From NCBI GenBank assembly GCA_905250025.1, contig CAJNOJ010000140.1:186001-250000 (forward strand): a stretch of DNA of 64,000 nucleotides, given 5' to 3'. The notes below the pieces were generated by a model. That model saw only the letters and a program-made list of their open reading frames with translations, did not search any database and had not been told where the DNA came from. The position numbers and the translations under genes were made by a program. Each line of letters begins with the position of its first letter. The stretch's first letter is position 1. Shown here one piece after another: positions 47,152-58,230 of the stretch. The DNA is from Adineta ricciae. Taxonomy: Eukaryota > Rotifera > Eurotatoria > Adinetida > Adinetidae.

Positions 47152-47466
47152 ATGAAAAATTCTAAGCAATTTATTTTGGTATGTTTAATTGGTACTCTAT
47201 TTATGGCAGCGCAAGCTATGAACCAACTCAATGCACACGCAGATCACAGTAAGAATGGAGAGTTTTAATAAACGCAAACCAGGATGATGTATGACTGTAT
47301 AGAAATGAACATGGGAAATGACATACAATTGGACCTTCCGATTAAGTACTGTAAAAGTATGAGTCATCTGGAGGATAGCAAATGCAGTCACTGGTGTGTA
47401 TGGCACAAGCATAGGTTCGGCAGATGTGAAGAATATAAAAATAAGATCATATGTGTTTGTGCTTAA
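47152..47466 (+). CDS. Defensin-like (CS-alpha-beta) secreted peptide 2
   Basis: Two exons, 47152-47248 and 47303-47466, join in phase 1 across a 54-bp intron (GTAAGA..TATAG) to 86 aa. Exon 1 encodes a signal peptide (FILVCLIGTLFMAAQA) and the start of a propeptide. The mature part has YCKSMSH, KCSHWC, FGRC and ICVCA with six Cys spaced C-x10-C-x3-C-x9-C-x8-C-x1-C, exactly as in the peptide at 41.5 kb, although the residues between differ almost everywhere. Here all six Cys are in exon 2, whereas in gene 1 the first Cys is in exon 1. It should be an extracellular antimicrobial peptide with three disulfides. A strong TATA box lies upstream, as in inducible genes. Confidence 0.75.
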
Positions 47467-48439
47467 TTAATCGACGATAATCGCTATTGTCCAATTAATC
47501 GAGAAATTGTATAAAAATATTTTTCCATGCCGTTGTTTAACCAACTAATAAAGGTTTTCTCTTACAAATTTCTACGAATATATGCACTGGATTTTCTGGT
47601 ATATGACAGAGAAAATCATATGCTCAAATTTATGGATGATTCCATGTGAACATATAATATATTCTCGCAGACGTCAAAGTCGAACGAGAGCAAGATAATT
47701 ACTAATTATATAATGAAAAAAGAATATACAGAAGTAGAGATTGAAGCGTGTGTAGAATATGATGTGGACTAAAAAAATTACGATTTGCAGGTATTTCTTC
47801 TCTCTTTATTAATATAAAGATACCGGCTTTTCAAACTCATTTCGGTTTGAAGTGTGAGGGTGGATGAAGGTGGAGGGTGAGGGTGAGGACGAGATAATTT
47901 TAATTTTTGGTGTTGAAAAGCTTTTCCCCTAATTTTATAGAGAAAAAGGTTTTTCGAGATTTTTGCTTTCGAAATTTTTGTTTTCGAGATTTTGTCAGCA
48001 ATTCCACCTAACATATGAATCCTAATTTCGACTTAGTGTACTGGCGTAGCCTAGCCTTGACTTGTATGTATGTGCATTCTCTCTCACAACGATGTCAACC
48101 AACGGAATTACGTGATATTCTACCGCATCATCAATGTCCTCGAAACTCTTCAATCAATGCAAACATAAACAGTAGCTCGTGACCATTGTTCCATTTTGAG
48201 CACACACACATTCGATGAGAACGTTTGTCAGTACCTATCAGGCAATCAAATTCATTGTTCTTCTCATTCTCTAACATTTTTTCATCGTTACTCTCACAAA
48301 GACAACATTTTCCTCTTGTTCTCTCTCTCTCTCATCAATTGCAAAAAGTCGTTACTATCATCTTCGGTTTCTCCCACACTTAATCTTTTGCGGTTAACTA
48401 TATGCACACTGCATAACGACGCCTACATTGAAGACAAAG
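47467..48439. other. Intergenic with G-rich and TTTTCGA repeats
   Basis: 47855-47893 is a purine-rich run with several GGG/GG groups that could fold as a G-quadruplex. 47951-47994 repeats a 15-base unit of the form ttttcgagatttttg about three times. The rest is spacer; the receptor frame is open from before its ATG, so an upstream exon is possible. The ORF across the repeats is low complexity and rejected. Confidence 0.4.
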
Positions 48440-51400
48440 ATGATCATCGGAGAAGTTAAAGAAATATTTGAGGTTTATTCGCTGATTTTCTTTCGGTTGG
48501 CATTGACGACATGCCAGCTGAACATGTACAACAACCGAGAAATCGTTGGTGGCAATGCACTGGCATACGATTGTCTGGATTATCATGGTCAACATCGAAC
48601 AAAGCTAGCTAATCAAGATTTATATGATATGACTATTGAGCTAATCTCGTTCTGTATCCGTCCGGTGCGTCCAGATGATGAGCCAATGGACACGTTCGTT
48701 CATCCACTTGCTCGTCGTCTGTCATTTGAACGAGTGAGTGACATGGGTGTCACCGTTGAACAACTGTTGTCATGGTCAATTCCAACGGTGATAGTTGAGC
48801 GTTATCAGCGCTATCTGAGCAGTCACAAGATGGCATCATTGAACGAGCAATTCTACAACTGCACTTCTGCACGGTTCGGTATTCGCTGTCAATATTCGTT
48901 TGGATCTCGTTTCATGCAAGGAATGTCTTTTGATGATTTGATCGATGACACATTTAACAGCAAACAATCGTATGCCACGTCATGGGATGATATGACGACG
49001 TTAGCAGCGCCTATCCCATGCTATGTCCTGATCAAATGTCATCGCAATGGGATCGAGTGGTGTCTTGATTGGCGTGAGATATGTGATGGAGTGATAGATT
49101 GTTTTGACGAAGGCACCGATGAAGAACACTGTTTTGTACTGGAAATTAATAAATGCAAGGCGGACGAATATCGATGCCACAATGGCATGTGCATTGCAGA
49201 AGATCTATGGCAAGATGGCGAAGACGGAAGCGAAGTGGATTGTCTTGATCGGTCTGACGAGGGTCAAGATGAAGCTTCTTTGACGATGTGCTATCGGGAC
49301 GTGTCATTCCGATGTGAACAGCAGGCATGTCGACCAGATGAACTTCGATTCTCATGCGGCGATGGTGAGTGTGTTGGGAGATTTGCGCCTTGTCATAGTG
49401 GTCGACATCAGTTGTTGATTGAATCGTTGATGCAAGAAGGCGACCTGAATAAAGAGTGTTGGATGACAATGGTTTGTTTGACTAAGCTTGTTAAGCAACT
49501 GAATGGAACACCATGTGATGTATGGTTGTTAGACGATTCCATCAGTGCACATCTCGCACAATGTCCTCACCTGTTTCAGTTTCCAACAACTGCAGTCCAC
49601 TCAAATCACGTTCTCTTTTTTTACGCCAATGTTGAGACTCGCAAAAATCTGACGGATGATTTTATGCCTGACTACGTGTGTTACAATGAAGAACTCTGCG
49701 AGTTTCATTCCGTGCATTGGCTTTCTGATGTTAATATGACTTGCTTGAGCAAATGGGATATTTGGATCGAATGGGATAATACGGTTAAAGATCCATGGAG
49801 TCAATTAGTATGGTTGATTGAGCGAGAATTTCGTTCTTGTATGGTGTCCACAAATGATGTTTTTCGCAATCAGATGCTCGATTCAAATGATTCTACCTTG
49901 TATCAGTGTTCGAACTCATCAAAAGTCATTTCTTCGCACCGTATTAAAGATGCCTTGTACGATTGTATTGAGAATGACGACGAAAACCGTGCAAACAGTT
50001 GTTCGTTCAACGATCGACATCGAGCAAGATGCGAGCATGAAAAAGAGTGTTGGTCGCCGTTAATAAAACAATCCGTCTGCAGGATCAGTGATGAGCAAAG
50101 TGAAGATATTCTACCATTCGCAAGCTTTTGTGATGGCATTTCACAGTACTATTATCATAGCACGAACAGAGAAAAGCGAGACGATGAAGATGGTTGTGAT
50201 ATGAATGCACTGTGTGACAATATGTATTCACGTTGTGATGGCTTCTGGGCATGCCCAGATGGTCGCGATGAATGGAACTGTAGTAATCACTCGCTATGTC
50301 CAGTCTCAAGTCATGCTTGCATATCTCCTTATAACTACACAGTGTCGTGTTTGTCTGCTAATCGTGTCAATGATGGAGTCGCTGACTGTCTGGGAGCTAC
50401 TGATGAACAAGAGAAATGTCGCTTTACTTTCCGTTTGCATCACGATCTTCGTCCTTTGGGTTGTCTAGGAAGTGACGAATGCTTACGATCGTCCCAGTTT
50501 TGTGACAACAGAGTTGATTGTTCGCAGCATCCAGATGATGAACAGTTTTGCCAAGATCGACCGTTCACATGCAATCAGACTGTATCACGCGAACGAAATC
50601 AACTCGAGCACATTCTTTGTAGTCTAAACGAAGAGAATGAACGTCGGATCAAATTCTTTTCGGTGATTACATCGACACTTTACCCTGCGTCAACCGAATT
50701 GTCCGATCGTCATGATCACGCGCAGTCCCGGCGAGTCCAAAAGAATAACGAGTCGGAAGATGCAACGAAACTGATGGTGACACGAACGTTCACACGAGAA
50801 GATAAACGTTGGTCACACTATTGCAACCGTGGCATTATGGTCGAAAAACAGTCGAAGAATCTTACTTCCTTCGACTGCTTGTGTTCAGCAAGTTATTACG
50901 GTGATCGATGCCAGTATCAAAGTCAGCGAGTTAGTTTATCATTGCAGCTAACTTCAACAAGCCGATATGAAATCTATGCTGTCATCATCCTGCTAGTTGA
51001 CGACCAACGCAATGAAATCACAGCATTCAGTCAATTCAAGTACATTGCAAAAGATAGTTGTGCAATGAAATGGCATGGAGTCCTTCTGTATCCGACGAGA
51101 CCAATGAATAGTTCCACAAATTACAGTGTTCGAATCGATGTAATTGAGAAGAACTCGATGGATTACGTTGGCCATTGGTATTATTCGATTCCATTTGCGT
51201 TTTTACCTGTAAACCAGCTGAGTGTTGCATTGAACTTATCATCAAGTGCTATTGTCGGAAAAGTCGAGTGTAGCATGACATGTTTAGATGGAAAACAAGA
51301 ATGTATGGTATATGTCAATGTGAGAAACAAGTCATTTTGTCGATGGAAACCATCTGAAACAACTGACGATGAATGTTCGAGTGGGTCTGTGTTTATTGGC

Positions 51401-53212
51401 TGGACACAAAATCGGCGACCGATCTGCGTGTGTCCATTCTTTCGGCATGGACCAACTTGTGCGTTGATGTCACCGCAATGTTCGCCGAATCTTTGTCAAA
51501 ATCAAGGCCAATGTGTTGAACACGATGAGAGCTTGTTTGATAGAAAGTACACATGTGTTTGCACTAGCAAGTATTACGGTCTGAACTGTGAATACGAGAA
51601 ATGGCAACTAGAGGTGTCGTTCGAAGGCATTGATGTGTCGTCGTATGTCATTGGACATTTCTACACTATCTCGAATGATTCGCAACCGCAAAAAACAATC
51701 CTTCTTCGAAAACTGACACTGTTCCAACATGTCGTGGCATTTCATATTTCGATTCCATTTCACTTAGCTTTCATTCAGATCAACGAACGTGACTTTTATC
51801 TCGTTTATCTTCAACATTCACCGTCGATGTATGCATTCTCTCAGCTCAGTGACAAACAGCGATGTCATTCGATGAGTAATTATGTCAATTCCACAGTATT
51901 GAATCTGCATCGATATGAACGAATAGCTCATTTTCATCGCGTCTGTTTGCAAAATTGGCATGTAGTGTGTTTCGTTGATGAAATGTATTTGTGTTTATGT
52001 ACGAATGATCATCATGCGAATTGTTTGCCGTTCGAGCAGCAACTGTACTCTTCTGCAGATCGCTTTCGATGTTCGGCCAATGATCAGTATTGTTCGAACG
52101 GAGGCGAGTGTTATCAAGATCATGCTCATTGTCCATCGACGAAGATCTGCTTATGCGCAAGCTGCTTTTTTGGTCAACAGTGTCAATTGTATGCGAAAGG
52201 GCTTGGCTCGACATTAGACGAAATCTTGGGCTATGAATTCGTTGCAAAGCGAAGTCTAACCTCTCAGTCCGTGTCAATTAAGCTGAGTGCTGGAATAACC
52301 ATGGTGATTTTTGTTGTAGGAATTATCAATGTCATCTTAGCATTGATGACATTTTCGCAGCCGAAAATCCGTGAAGTCGGCTGTGGACTGTATTTATTAG
52401 CATCATCGGTTACTTCATTGTCGACAATGATATTCTTCACACTGAAGTTTTGGCTGCTGCATTTCTCTTATCAGAATGTGTCCAATGCTGGAATCATTCT
52501 GACGATCAATTGTCGATTTGTGGAAGTGATGTTAAAGTTGTCTTTATTCATCGACAACTGGCTGAATGCATGTATTGCCATGGAGAAAACTAATTCAGTC
52601 ATTCAAGGTTTGCAGTTCAACAAGAGAAGTAGTCGACAGCTAGCAAGACGGGTAACTCCATTTGTGTTTGTTGCCAACGTTGCAATGCTCGTTCCACAGA
52701 TGCTCAATCTTCATGTGTTCGAAGATAAGATGGAAGGACGAAGTTGGTGTGTGATTCATTACAAGCCATGGTTGAAAAGATACATCGTTGGTCTGATGTT
52801 CTTCAATTATTTTGGCCCATTCGTTGTTCAGATTGGATCAATAATCCTGATTATTATAGGCACAGCTTATCAGAAACTGTTAATACAATCGAACGAGAAA
52901 CGTATTTGGAGCCATCTTAGATGGAAGATTGTCAAATACAGACGACTTATGATTAGTCAAATGATTATAACATTGTTGACATTGCCTCACTTGATCATTT
53001 CGCTAAAATTAGAATGCAGACGATCGTCTGATTTGCTTTGGTTTTTTCTGGCTGGTTATTTCGTATCATTCCTTCCGGCAGCAAGTATTGTTATCATATT
53101 TGTGACCCCATCTCCATTGTATCGAAAGCAACTGAAGCAAGGTGTGAAGCGAATTTGGCAACGAGCACAGTATCAGTGGGAGACGTTCCGAACAAAAGCA
53201 ATGATGAACTGA
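48440..53212 (+). CDS. Giant LDLa/EGF/7TM receptor
   Basis: One uninterrupted exon encodes about 1,591 aa from the ATG at 48440; an upstream exon may exist because no clear signal peptide is seen, only a hydrophobic YSLIFFRLALT. LDL-receptor class A-like modules lie at about 194-232 (CDGVIDCFDEGTDEEHC), 239-274, 588-616 and 674-704. EGF-like modules lie at about 794-828 (CLCSASYYGDRC), 1014-1053 (CVCTSKYYGLNC) and 1210-1250 (CLCASCFFGQQC). Seven membrane helices follow from about 1281 to 1570, with a short basic tail. There is no visible GPS cleavage motif, so it is not a standard adhesion GPCR. It should be a surface receptor sensing proteins or lipoprotein-like ligands. The region is richer in G+C than its surroundings. 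Two related copies, one short and one dead, lie in the same window. Confidence 0.8.
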   Translation: MIIGEVKEIFEVYSLIFFRLALTTCQLNMYNNREIVGGNALAYDCLDYHGQHRTKLANQDLYDMTIELISFCIRPVRPDDEPMDTFVHPLARRLSFERVSDMGVTVEQLLSWSIPTVIVERYQRYLSSHKMASLNEQFYNCTSARFGIRCQYSFGSRFMQGMSFDDLIDDTFNSKQSYATSWDDMTTLAAPIPCYVLIKCHRNGIEWCLDWREICDGVIDCFDEGTDEEHCFVLEINKCKADEYRCHNGMCIAEDLWQDGEDGSEVDCLDRSDEGQDEASLTMCYRDVSFRCEQQACRPDELRFSCGDGECVGRFAPCHSGRHQLLIESLMQEGDLNKECWMTMVCLTKLVKQLNGTPCDVWLLDDSISAHLAQCPHLFQFPTTAVHSNHVLFFYANVETRKNLTDDFMPDYVCYNEELCEFHSVHWLSDVNMTCLSKWDIWIEWDNTVKDPWSQLVWLIEREFRSCMVSTNDVFRNQMLDSNDSTLYQCSNSSKVISSHRIKDALYDCIENDDENRANSCSFNDRHRARCEHEKECWSPLIKQSVCRISDEQSEDILPFASFCDGISQYYYHSTNREKRDDEDGCDMNALCDNMYSRCDGFWACPDGRDEWNCSNHSLCPVSSHACISPYNYTVSCLSANRVNDGVADCLGATDEQEKCRFTFRLHHDLRPLGCLGSDECLRSSQFCDNRVDCSQHPDDEQFCQDRPFTCNQTVSRERNQLEHILCSLNEENERRIKFFSVITSTLYPASTELSDRHDHAQSRRVQKNNESEDATKLMVTRTFTREDKRWSHYCNRGIMVEKQSKNLTSFDCLCSASYYGDRCQYQSQRVSLSLQLTSTSRYEIYAVIILLVDDQRNEITAFSQFKYIAKDSCAMKWHGVLLYPTRPMNSSTNYSVRIDVIEKNSMDYVGHWYYSIPFAFLPVNQLSVALNLSSSAIVGKVECSMTCLDGKQECMVYVNVRNKSFCRWKPSETTDDECSSGSVFIGWTQNRRPICVCPFFRHGPTCALMSPQCSPNLCQNQGQCVEHDESLFDRKYTCVCTSKYYGLNCEYEKWQLEVSFEGIDVSSYVIGHFYTISNDSQPQKTILLRKLTLFQHVVAFHISIPFHLAFIQINERDFYLVYLQHSPSMYAFSQLSDKQRCHSMSNYVNSTVLNLHRYERIAHFHRVCLQNWHVVCFVDEMYLCLCTNDHHANCLPFEQQLYSSADRFRCSANDQYCSNGGECYQDHAHCPSTKICLCASCFFGQQCQLYAKGLGSTLDEILGYEFVAKRSLTSQSVSIKLSAGITMVIFVVGIINVILALMTFSQPKIREVGCGLYLLASSVTSLSTMIFFTLKFWLLHFSYQNVSNAGIILTINCRFVEVMLKLSLFIDNWLNACIAMEKTNSVIQGLQFNKRSSRQLARRVTPFVFVANVAMLVPQMLNLHVFEDKMEGRSWCVIHYKPWLKRYIVGLMFFNYFGPFVVQIGSIILIIIGTAYQKLLIQSNEKRIWSHLRWKIVKYRRLMISQMIITLLTLPHLIISLKLECRRSSDLLWFFLAGYFVSFLPAASIVIIFVTPSPLYRKQLKQGVKRIWQRAQYQWETFRTKAMMN

Positions 53213-54803
53213 TGAATGTGCGTTTTTGTGTATGTGTGTTTGTGAGCCGCTTTATGCATTGAGTTTTGCGTTAGTGAAAGATAGCTTGTATTAATATTGT
53301 TGAAGCTAACGCTTACCAGATGAAACCTAACAACTTCTGCTAGCAGACAGTCAGAGTGTATTTGACATAAAGAATGAAATAAGGTATGTGGTCGATGTTT
53401 GCATTAATTTTTTCTAATAAACGACATACACTAACGTTTGATTTCTTCGGAAGAACTGTAAGTCTTTGTTCATTATACCATATACACGATAGTGTCTTTC
53501 GAAATTCGTACAAGTTTCACACAGATTCTACTGGAATTTGTTAATTACACTGTGACCACCATCAATTATAGCGTACTATATGGAATGTGTTAATTAATCG
53601 CTAACTAGGAGGGTGTATAGTCGATAAAAATTAACTGAAACAATCCAAATCAGGTAATAAGTGTTTGGAAATTGATTGATCATTTATTAGAATAATACAT
53701 TTAGTTAAGGTCACATAGAATCACAGATCACATGCTATTATGATAAAACTGTTGAAATCAATGAAATTGATATTCCGGGTTAATATCATTTCTTAGTTTA
53801 TTGATTCTTCTATTGCGTCTAATACACGGCAAAATATAATCACCATCTTGCATGGCTAGTGAATGAGATTTAATGAATTCACAAAGCTATCTTGTATAGT
53901 AGATCAGAGACTACACTAGAGCGTCCGACATTCGGTTCTAGGCTTCGAAAAAGTGTACATTTGGTGTACTATATAAACAACGAGCAAATGATTTACCTTG
54001 ATGAACTGCAAAGCTGGAATGGCTGATAGAATGGCATATGCTTTGTTCAGTACTAATATATATATATATATATAGCATAAAGAATGAAAATAATCGATAG
54101 AATATGTTATAGAAGTAACTAGAAATTGATACCTTGGGAAATCTTGCACCATGACTTGTGAAGTGAGACACAATTCTGTATGTGAGCTCACAATTTGTTT
54201 TACATACGTTAATCCGGAAAATGATACTATTTGTGATTGTTGTTTATTTAAACTTACAGACAAAAGAAAAAACAAAGCAAACTGTGACAATATTGTCACA
54301 AATTAAAATTTATACTAACTGCTTGACATGCAGAGATTACTCTAAGAAATAGGTACTCTTAGGCTTATAGTAAAAAGCATTCAGTACTGTTTCATACGGC
54401 AATTGAAAAACAATACATATCACTTCCTCATTGGAAAATAATCATGAAGATGTATAATCATCTTTTGCTTTCTAATTCACATGACTTTGTCGATATCGAC
54501 ACGAGTAATATCGAATGTTAATTGATCATACGCGTGTGCATGTGATGCTCACGCGACTATACATAAAGGTTCGAGTTATATCAGAACGTGCTACAAAGAC
54601 TTAAATCTTTCAATAGTATATTAATCGTAACATGTGAATTATTTCAATGCTGATAATCACATGTTTCAGTCAACCATAAAATCAATATTGCATTAAATAC
54701 ACAAAGAATCACAAAGGTTGTGCATTATTCAGAGGGAAAAGAGAAGGAAACAGCGTGTTTTTTACTTTTTATTGCATTTGCTTTTTTCAAACAAGATAGT
54801 GCA
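53213..54803. other. Intergenic with (TA)9 microsatellite
   Basis: Receptor 3' UTR followed by AT-rich spacer. A (TA)9 run lies at 54057-54074. Just before 54804 the glycosyltransferase frame is open back to about 54720 and encodes a hydrophobic stretch (ACFLLFIAFAFF) without ATG, so a leader exon may be missing or its start codon lost. Confidence 0.45.
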
Positions 54804-56126
54804 ATGTATCGCAATAGAAACGAAACGTATCTGCGTCGGAATCAGTTTTCACGTTTGGCCATCATTACAGTGATGTTCAATCCTGTTCGATATCAAACTC
54901 GTTACCAACGATATCGACAATTTGCATATCATATGGCACGTTCAGGTGTCAATCTCTTTACTATCGAATGTATCTTCGAATCAGCAACACGATACGGTTT
55001 GCCACCACAACGATTCGAAGTCACACAGCCAAATAATCCACAACATTTTCAAGTCATAGCTCCATCCATCATATGGATGAAAGAAAATCTCATCAATATC
55101 GTTGTGCAACAACTACCACCTCACATTGATCGAATCGCATGGATCGATGCAGATGTTGAATTCGAAGTGAGACATCGTGATGTGTTTTTCTACACATCCT
55201 CACCACAGTTTCAGATGACAACTGTTTTGTTTCTTCTATTGTGTATATAGCGTCTAGATTGGCCGCAGTTAACAATGGCTGCTCTTGATCGATATCCTAT
55301 AGTTCAAATGTTCAAAGTTGCTTTCATGACTGGTGCTGGTGGTAAACGTGAAGTGTTAAAAAGAAAGTATTCAGTTGGGTATGCCATTCGTCATGGTAAA
55401 GCGATTGAAGCAAATTATCCATATGGACATGTTCATCCAGGTCTGGCTTGGGCAATGCATCGAAGTACTTTTAGTGCAATTGGTGGTCTCATGGATTTCT
55501 GTATTGTTGGATCAGATGATTTGCATTTTGCCTTTGCTTTATTAGGTCGAATCAGGGAGACATATCCAAGTAATATAAATCGAGATTATGCTATGTTAGC
55601 GAAGAGCTGGAGTGATCGAGTTGGTGCGATAGCTGGATATGGTGGCAATGTTGGTTATGTGGATGTGAATGTTTATCATCGACGGTCTGGAAGTCGAAAC
55701 AGTCGAAGTTATTTCGGAAGATGGTACGAAAGGACTGCTTTGTAGAAGTATTTGATAGACTGTAGTATTATTTTGTGTGTTTGCTATAGGTTAATCTTAT
55801 CACACTATGGGTTTTCTCCAGCAAAAGACTTGGCGAGAGACGAGCAGTCGGGTGTGATTTATTTGACAAACAAACGTCGATTTGATTTGGATTTGGGAGC
55901 ACGTCGAATCGAAGCGATTCAACGAGGTGTTGTAAATTACTTTTTATCCCATGATGAAGATAATCAAAGAATAATGATGATGAGACAAATGGCACGAATG
56001 GGTCGATATGGTCATGGCGCAGTTGCTACTCCTCGTCGACCCCGATCCGCTTCTCCAAATGCGATGATGAGGATGCCTCGACAGTTTGTTGCTCCTCGTC
56101 GCGCCTATCTTCAGGGCTTTTATTAA
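54804..56126 (+). CDS. Glycosyltransferase-like protein, copy 2
   Basis: Three exons, 54804-55166, 55251-55741 and 55790-56126, give 396 aa; the introns (84 and 48 bp) have the same lengths as in copy 1 at 7.3-8.7 kb, and the first is identical. Core motifs are the same: LAIITVMFNP, AWIDADVEF, GLAWAMHRSTF and VGSDDLHFAFAL. The N-terminus before YLRRNQF and the C-tail after VVNYFLS differ from copy 1 (the tail here is Arg/Met/Ala-rich). The first ATG gives no membrane anchor, unlike copy 1, although an in-frame hydrophobic stretch precedes it. The protein could thus be cytosolic, or the true start lies in an unseen exon. Predicted role: transfer of a sugar from a nucleotide-sugar donor. Confidence 0.7.
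54824..55742 (+). repeat. Inverted homologous tract, arm 2 (conversion tract)
   Basis: This arm pairs with 8595-7677. No difference was found by eye from 54824 to 55577, which covers the exon 1 core, intron 1 and most of exon 2. The first difference is at 55578, and they become denser towards and through exon 3. Confidence 0.85.
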
Positions 56127-57811
56127 ACTCTTTTTTTTACACCGAAGCAGAAAGTATGATATAACATTTTGTGGAAATTCTACTGAACGAGAAGGATAAT
56201 TCTTACTCGATTTCAACTTTAAAAAGGACATTAACATGTCCACATACTAAACGCTGGCAGAACTAAAATACCGACAGACGCGGGAAGGTTTGTGAAGAAA
56301 TAAATTTGCAATGAACTCCGCTGTTTTCAGTTTGCAAGTTACTAGACAAGAACAAATGTTGAACAACGTCTTTCCTCGTATAGCTGTGCTAACTCTGGCA
56401 ACTTTTAAGGGATCGAGGGGATCACAAAGTATATTTTCAGACTGTGAGGTTAGCGTAAGAGTGAGTCATGCATTATTTTTTTTGTCTAATAGCTGTGCCT
56501 TTTAAGCATCCTTGAACTTTTTCACTAAGGAAACATTTCTATATACAATTCTGTGTGCTATACTAGCTCAAAACGCATACACAGCATGGTATTATCTTGT
56601 GCTCCTATCAAGATTTCGCTGCACATATGCAGAATGCACTCAAATCACAAAACTGAGCCCTATATGTAAAGACTTTCCGGTCACCACAAAGCAATTACGA
56701 AATCTATTTTCTCACACATCCAAATAAGTCATCGGGTACCATCGATACCATATTTCTAAAATAGGCCGTTGAAGATCTGCGCCTGTTAATCCAGATGAAA
56801 CAAATATTTTCTAACAGCAATATCTTCCTCAATATCCATGCATTGAAACAAACGGATCTGGGGATAGAAATGGTCGTTGGCATGCTCTAAACTAGTAATA
56901 GAAAATGAGTTACCATGTTCAATATGTTCAACAAGCAATGAAACTATTATTTTTGAGACCTAAAAGTATTTATCACCGGCATATTAGTCATCAACATCTG
57001 CGTACAAAGATACTTCATCTTGTTCATGAGACACTTTATGGTAACTAGCCATAAAGTATTATAATGTGCACATTTAACTTTTTCTTTCTAAATAATTTAA
57101 TCCAGGTCAAAGCAGGATTCCAGGCTGGAATCACCCGGCTAAAATCCGTTTGTTTCTACTCGCATCCGAACGGAAGAGCTTGGACTCCGCCGGAAAAACA
57201 CTCCGACAAATTACATCCAGATCCCTATATACGGAAGCCGGTCGGAAACTAACAGATCGGACAGCAACTTTCTTGACAAAAGGAATCCTAGTGTTGCGCC
57301 AAACTCGCATTCTTTTATATCAATTTTCTAAGCCTTCGAAAAACGGCTCAGTACCAAAAAACACTAGACTTAACAGCTCGTCACCTTCCCGCCGTCCGCC
57401 ACTTGCCCAGACACATAACAGTACACTAGAACCATCCCCGAACTGAATTTGCGAGTCGATGAAAATCGAAATTTTAATCCTAACGAAAAGGTGGCGATTG
57501 TCGTGTTAGATCAGTTTTAAGACAATATGGTTTTATTATGAACAAAACGAATCTCACTACTAATGATCTTTTTGCCGAAATATATCGAGTTTACATAGAG
57601 CTACCAGACTTAGAGAATATTAACGATACTTGGAAACAATATGACGTACAAGGAAAAAAAGAGAGCAGACGATGAACATATGTCATGACGCCCTGTAGAA
57701 CATACGAAGATATGTAGGACAATTCCGTATCATGCTGAATTGGTAATTCTTCATAACATCAAGATTTAAAACTTTTTGGTGTGGTCATGTGTAAAGAAAT
57801 AAAACCTGATT
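56127..57811. other. Intergenic; G+C-richer island at 57.1-57.4 kb
   Basis: AT-rich spacer with an island at about 57100-57440 of higher G+C and repeated ggattcca/tccgga-like words. An open frame of 98 codons crosses it (57150-57446) but has no motif and starts inside the island. It may be part of a dispersed repeat. Confidence 0.3.
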
Positions 57812-58230
57812 TCAATCCTCTCGATTTTTCTCTGTTTTTTGCACGTTAGTGATTTGTATAGGTTCTTGCATCATGGTTTTGGTGGACTGATGCGTATAGT
57901 CTAGAGCCATGGATAATATCCGAGTATCACCGGTGATTTCGTTAATGAAGAATGTTATTTGTGATAGAATTTCTGTGGATGCCAGTGAAATGTTTTGAAG
58001 CCGGTAGGAATTGAATAGTATAAGTTGGATATGATAGCTAGGATTCTTCTGTCGAAGTTCGTGACAGGATCCGTGCATAATGCGTTTGAAGAAATCAGAA
58101 TTGGGCGGAATGGGATGGAAAAGTTCGACTGATCGGATTTCGATAGTCCTGTTTATTTTCCAGACAGTTTTTCGTTGGAATAAGATCGGTTGGGTCTCCG
58201 ATGATAAGTTAAATAATTTTTCTCATCGAT
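57812..58230 (-). other. Open coding-like stretch, unknown
   Basis: The minus strand is open for about 138 codons from 58230 to the stop at 57812 and is protein-like throughout (SSETQPILFQRKTVWKINRT, PNSDFFKRIM, NPSYHIQLILFNSYRLQ, TRILSMALDYTHQS). No ATG occurs before MHGSC at 58078. It may be the last exon of a gene, or a fragment of an acquired gene. I do not recognise it. Confidence 0.3.

Noticed and set aside
47778..48014. ORF with KISK repeats
   Set aside because: It is the translation of a short tandem TTTTCGAGATTTTTG-like repeat; low complexity, not a gene.
49146..52277. Antisense ORFs within the large receptor
   Set aside because: Shadows of a 4.8-kb coding exon with clear LDLa, EGF and 7TM modules.
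53916..54299. Minus-strand 127-codon ORF crossing the (TA)9 run
   Set aside because: It contains the microsatellite (IYIYI) and has no motif.
54571..54600. GGTTCGA word as a possible tRNA B box
   Set aside because: No matching A box or cloverleaf was found around it; no tRNA supported in the window.
54720..54803. GTG start for glycosyltransferase copy 2
   Set aside because: Non-ATG start is unlikely in a nuclear gene; the ATG at 54804 was used and the hydrophobic stretch noted instead.
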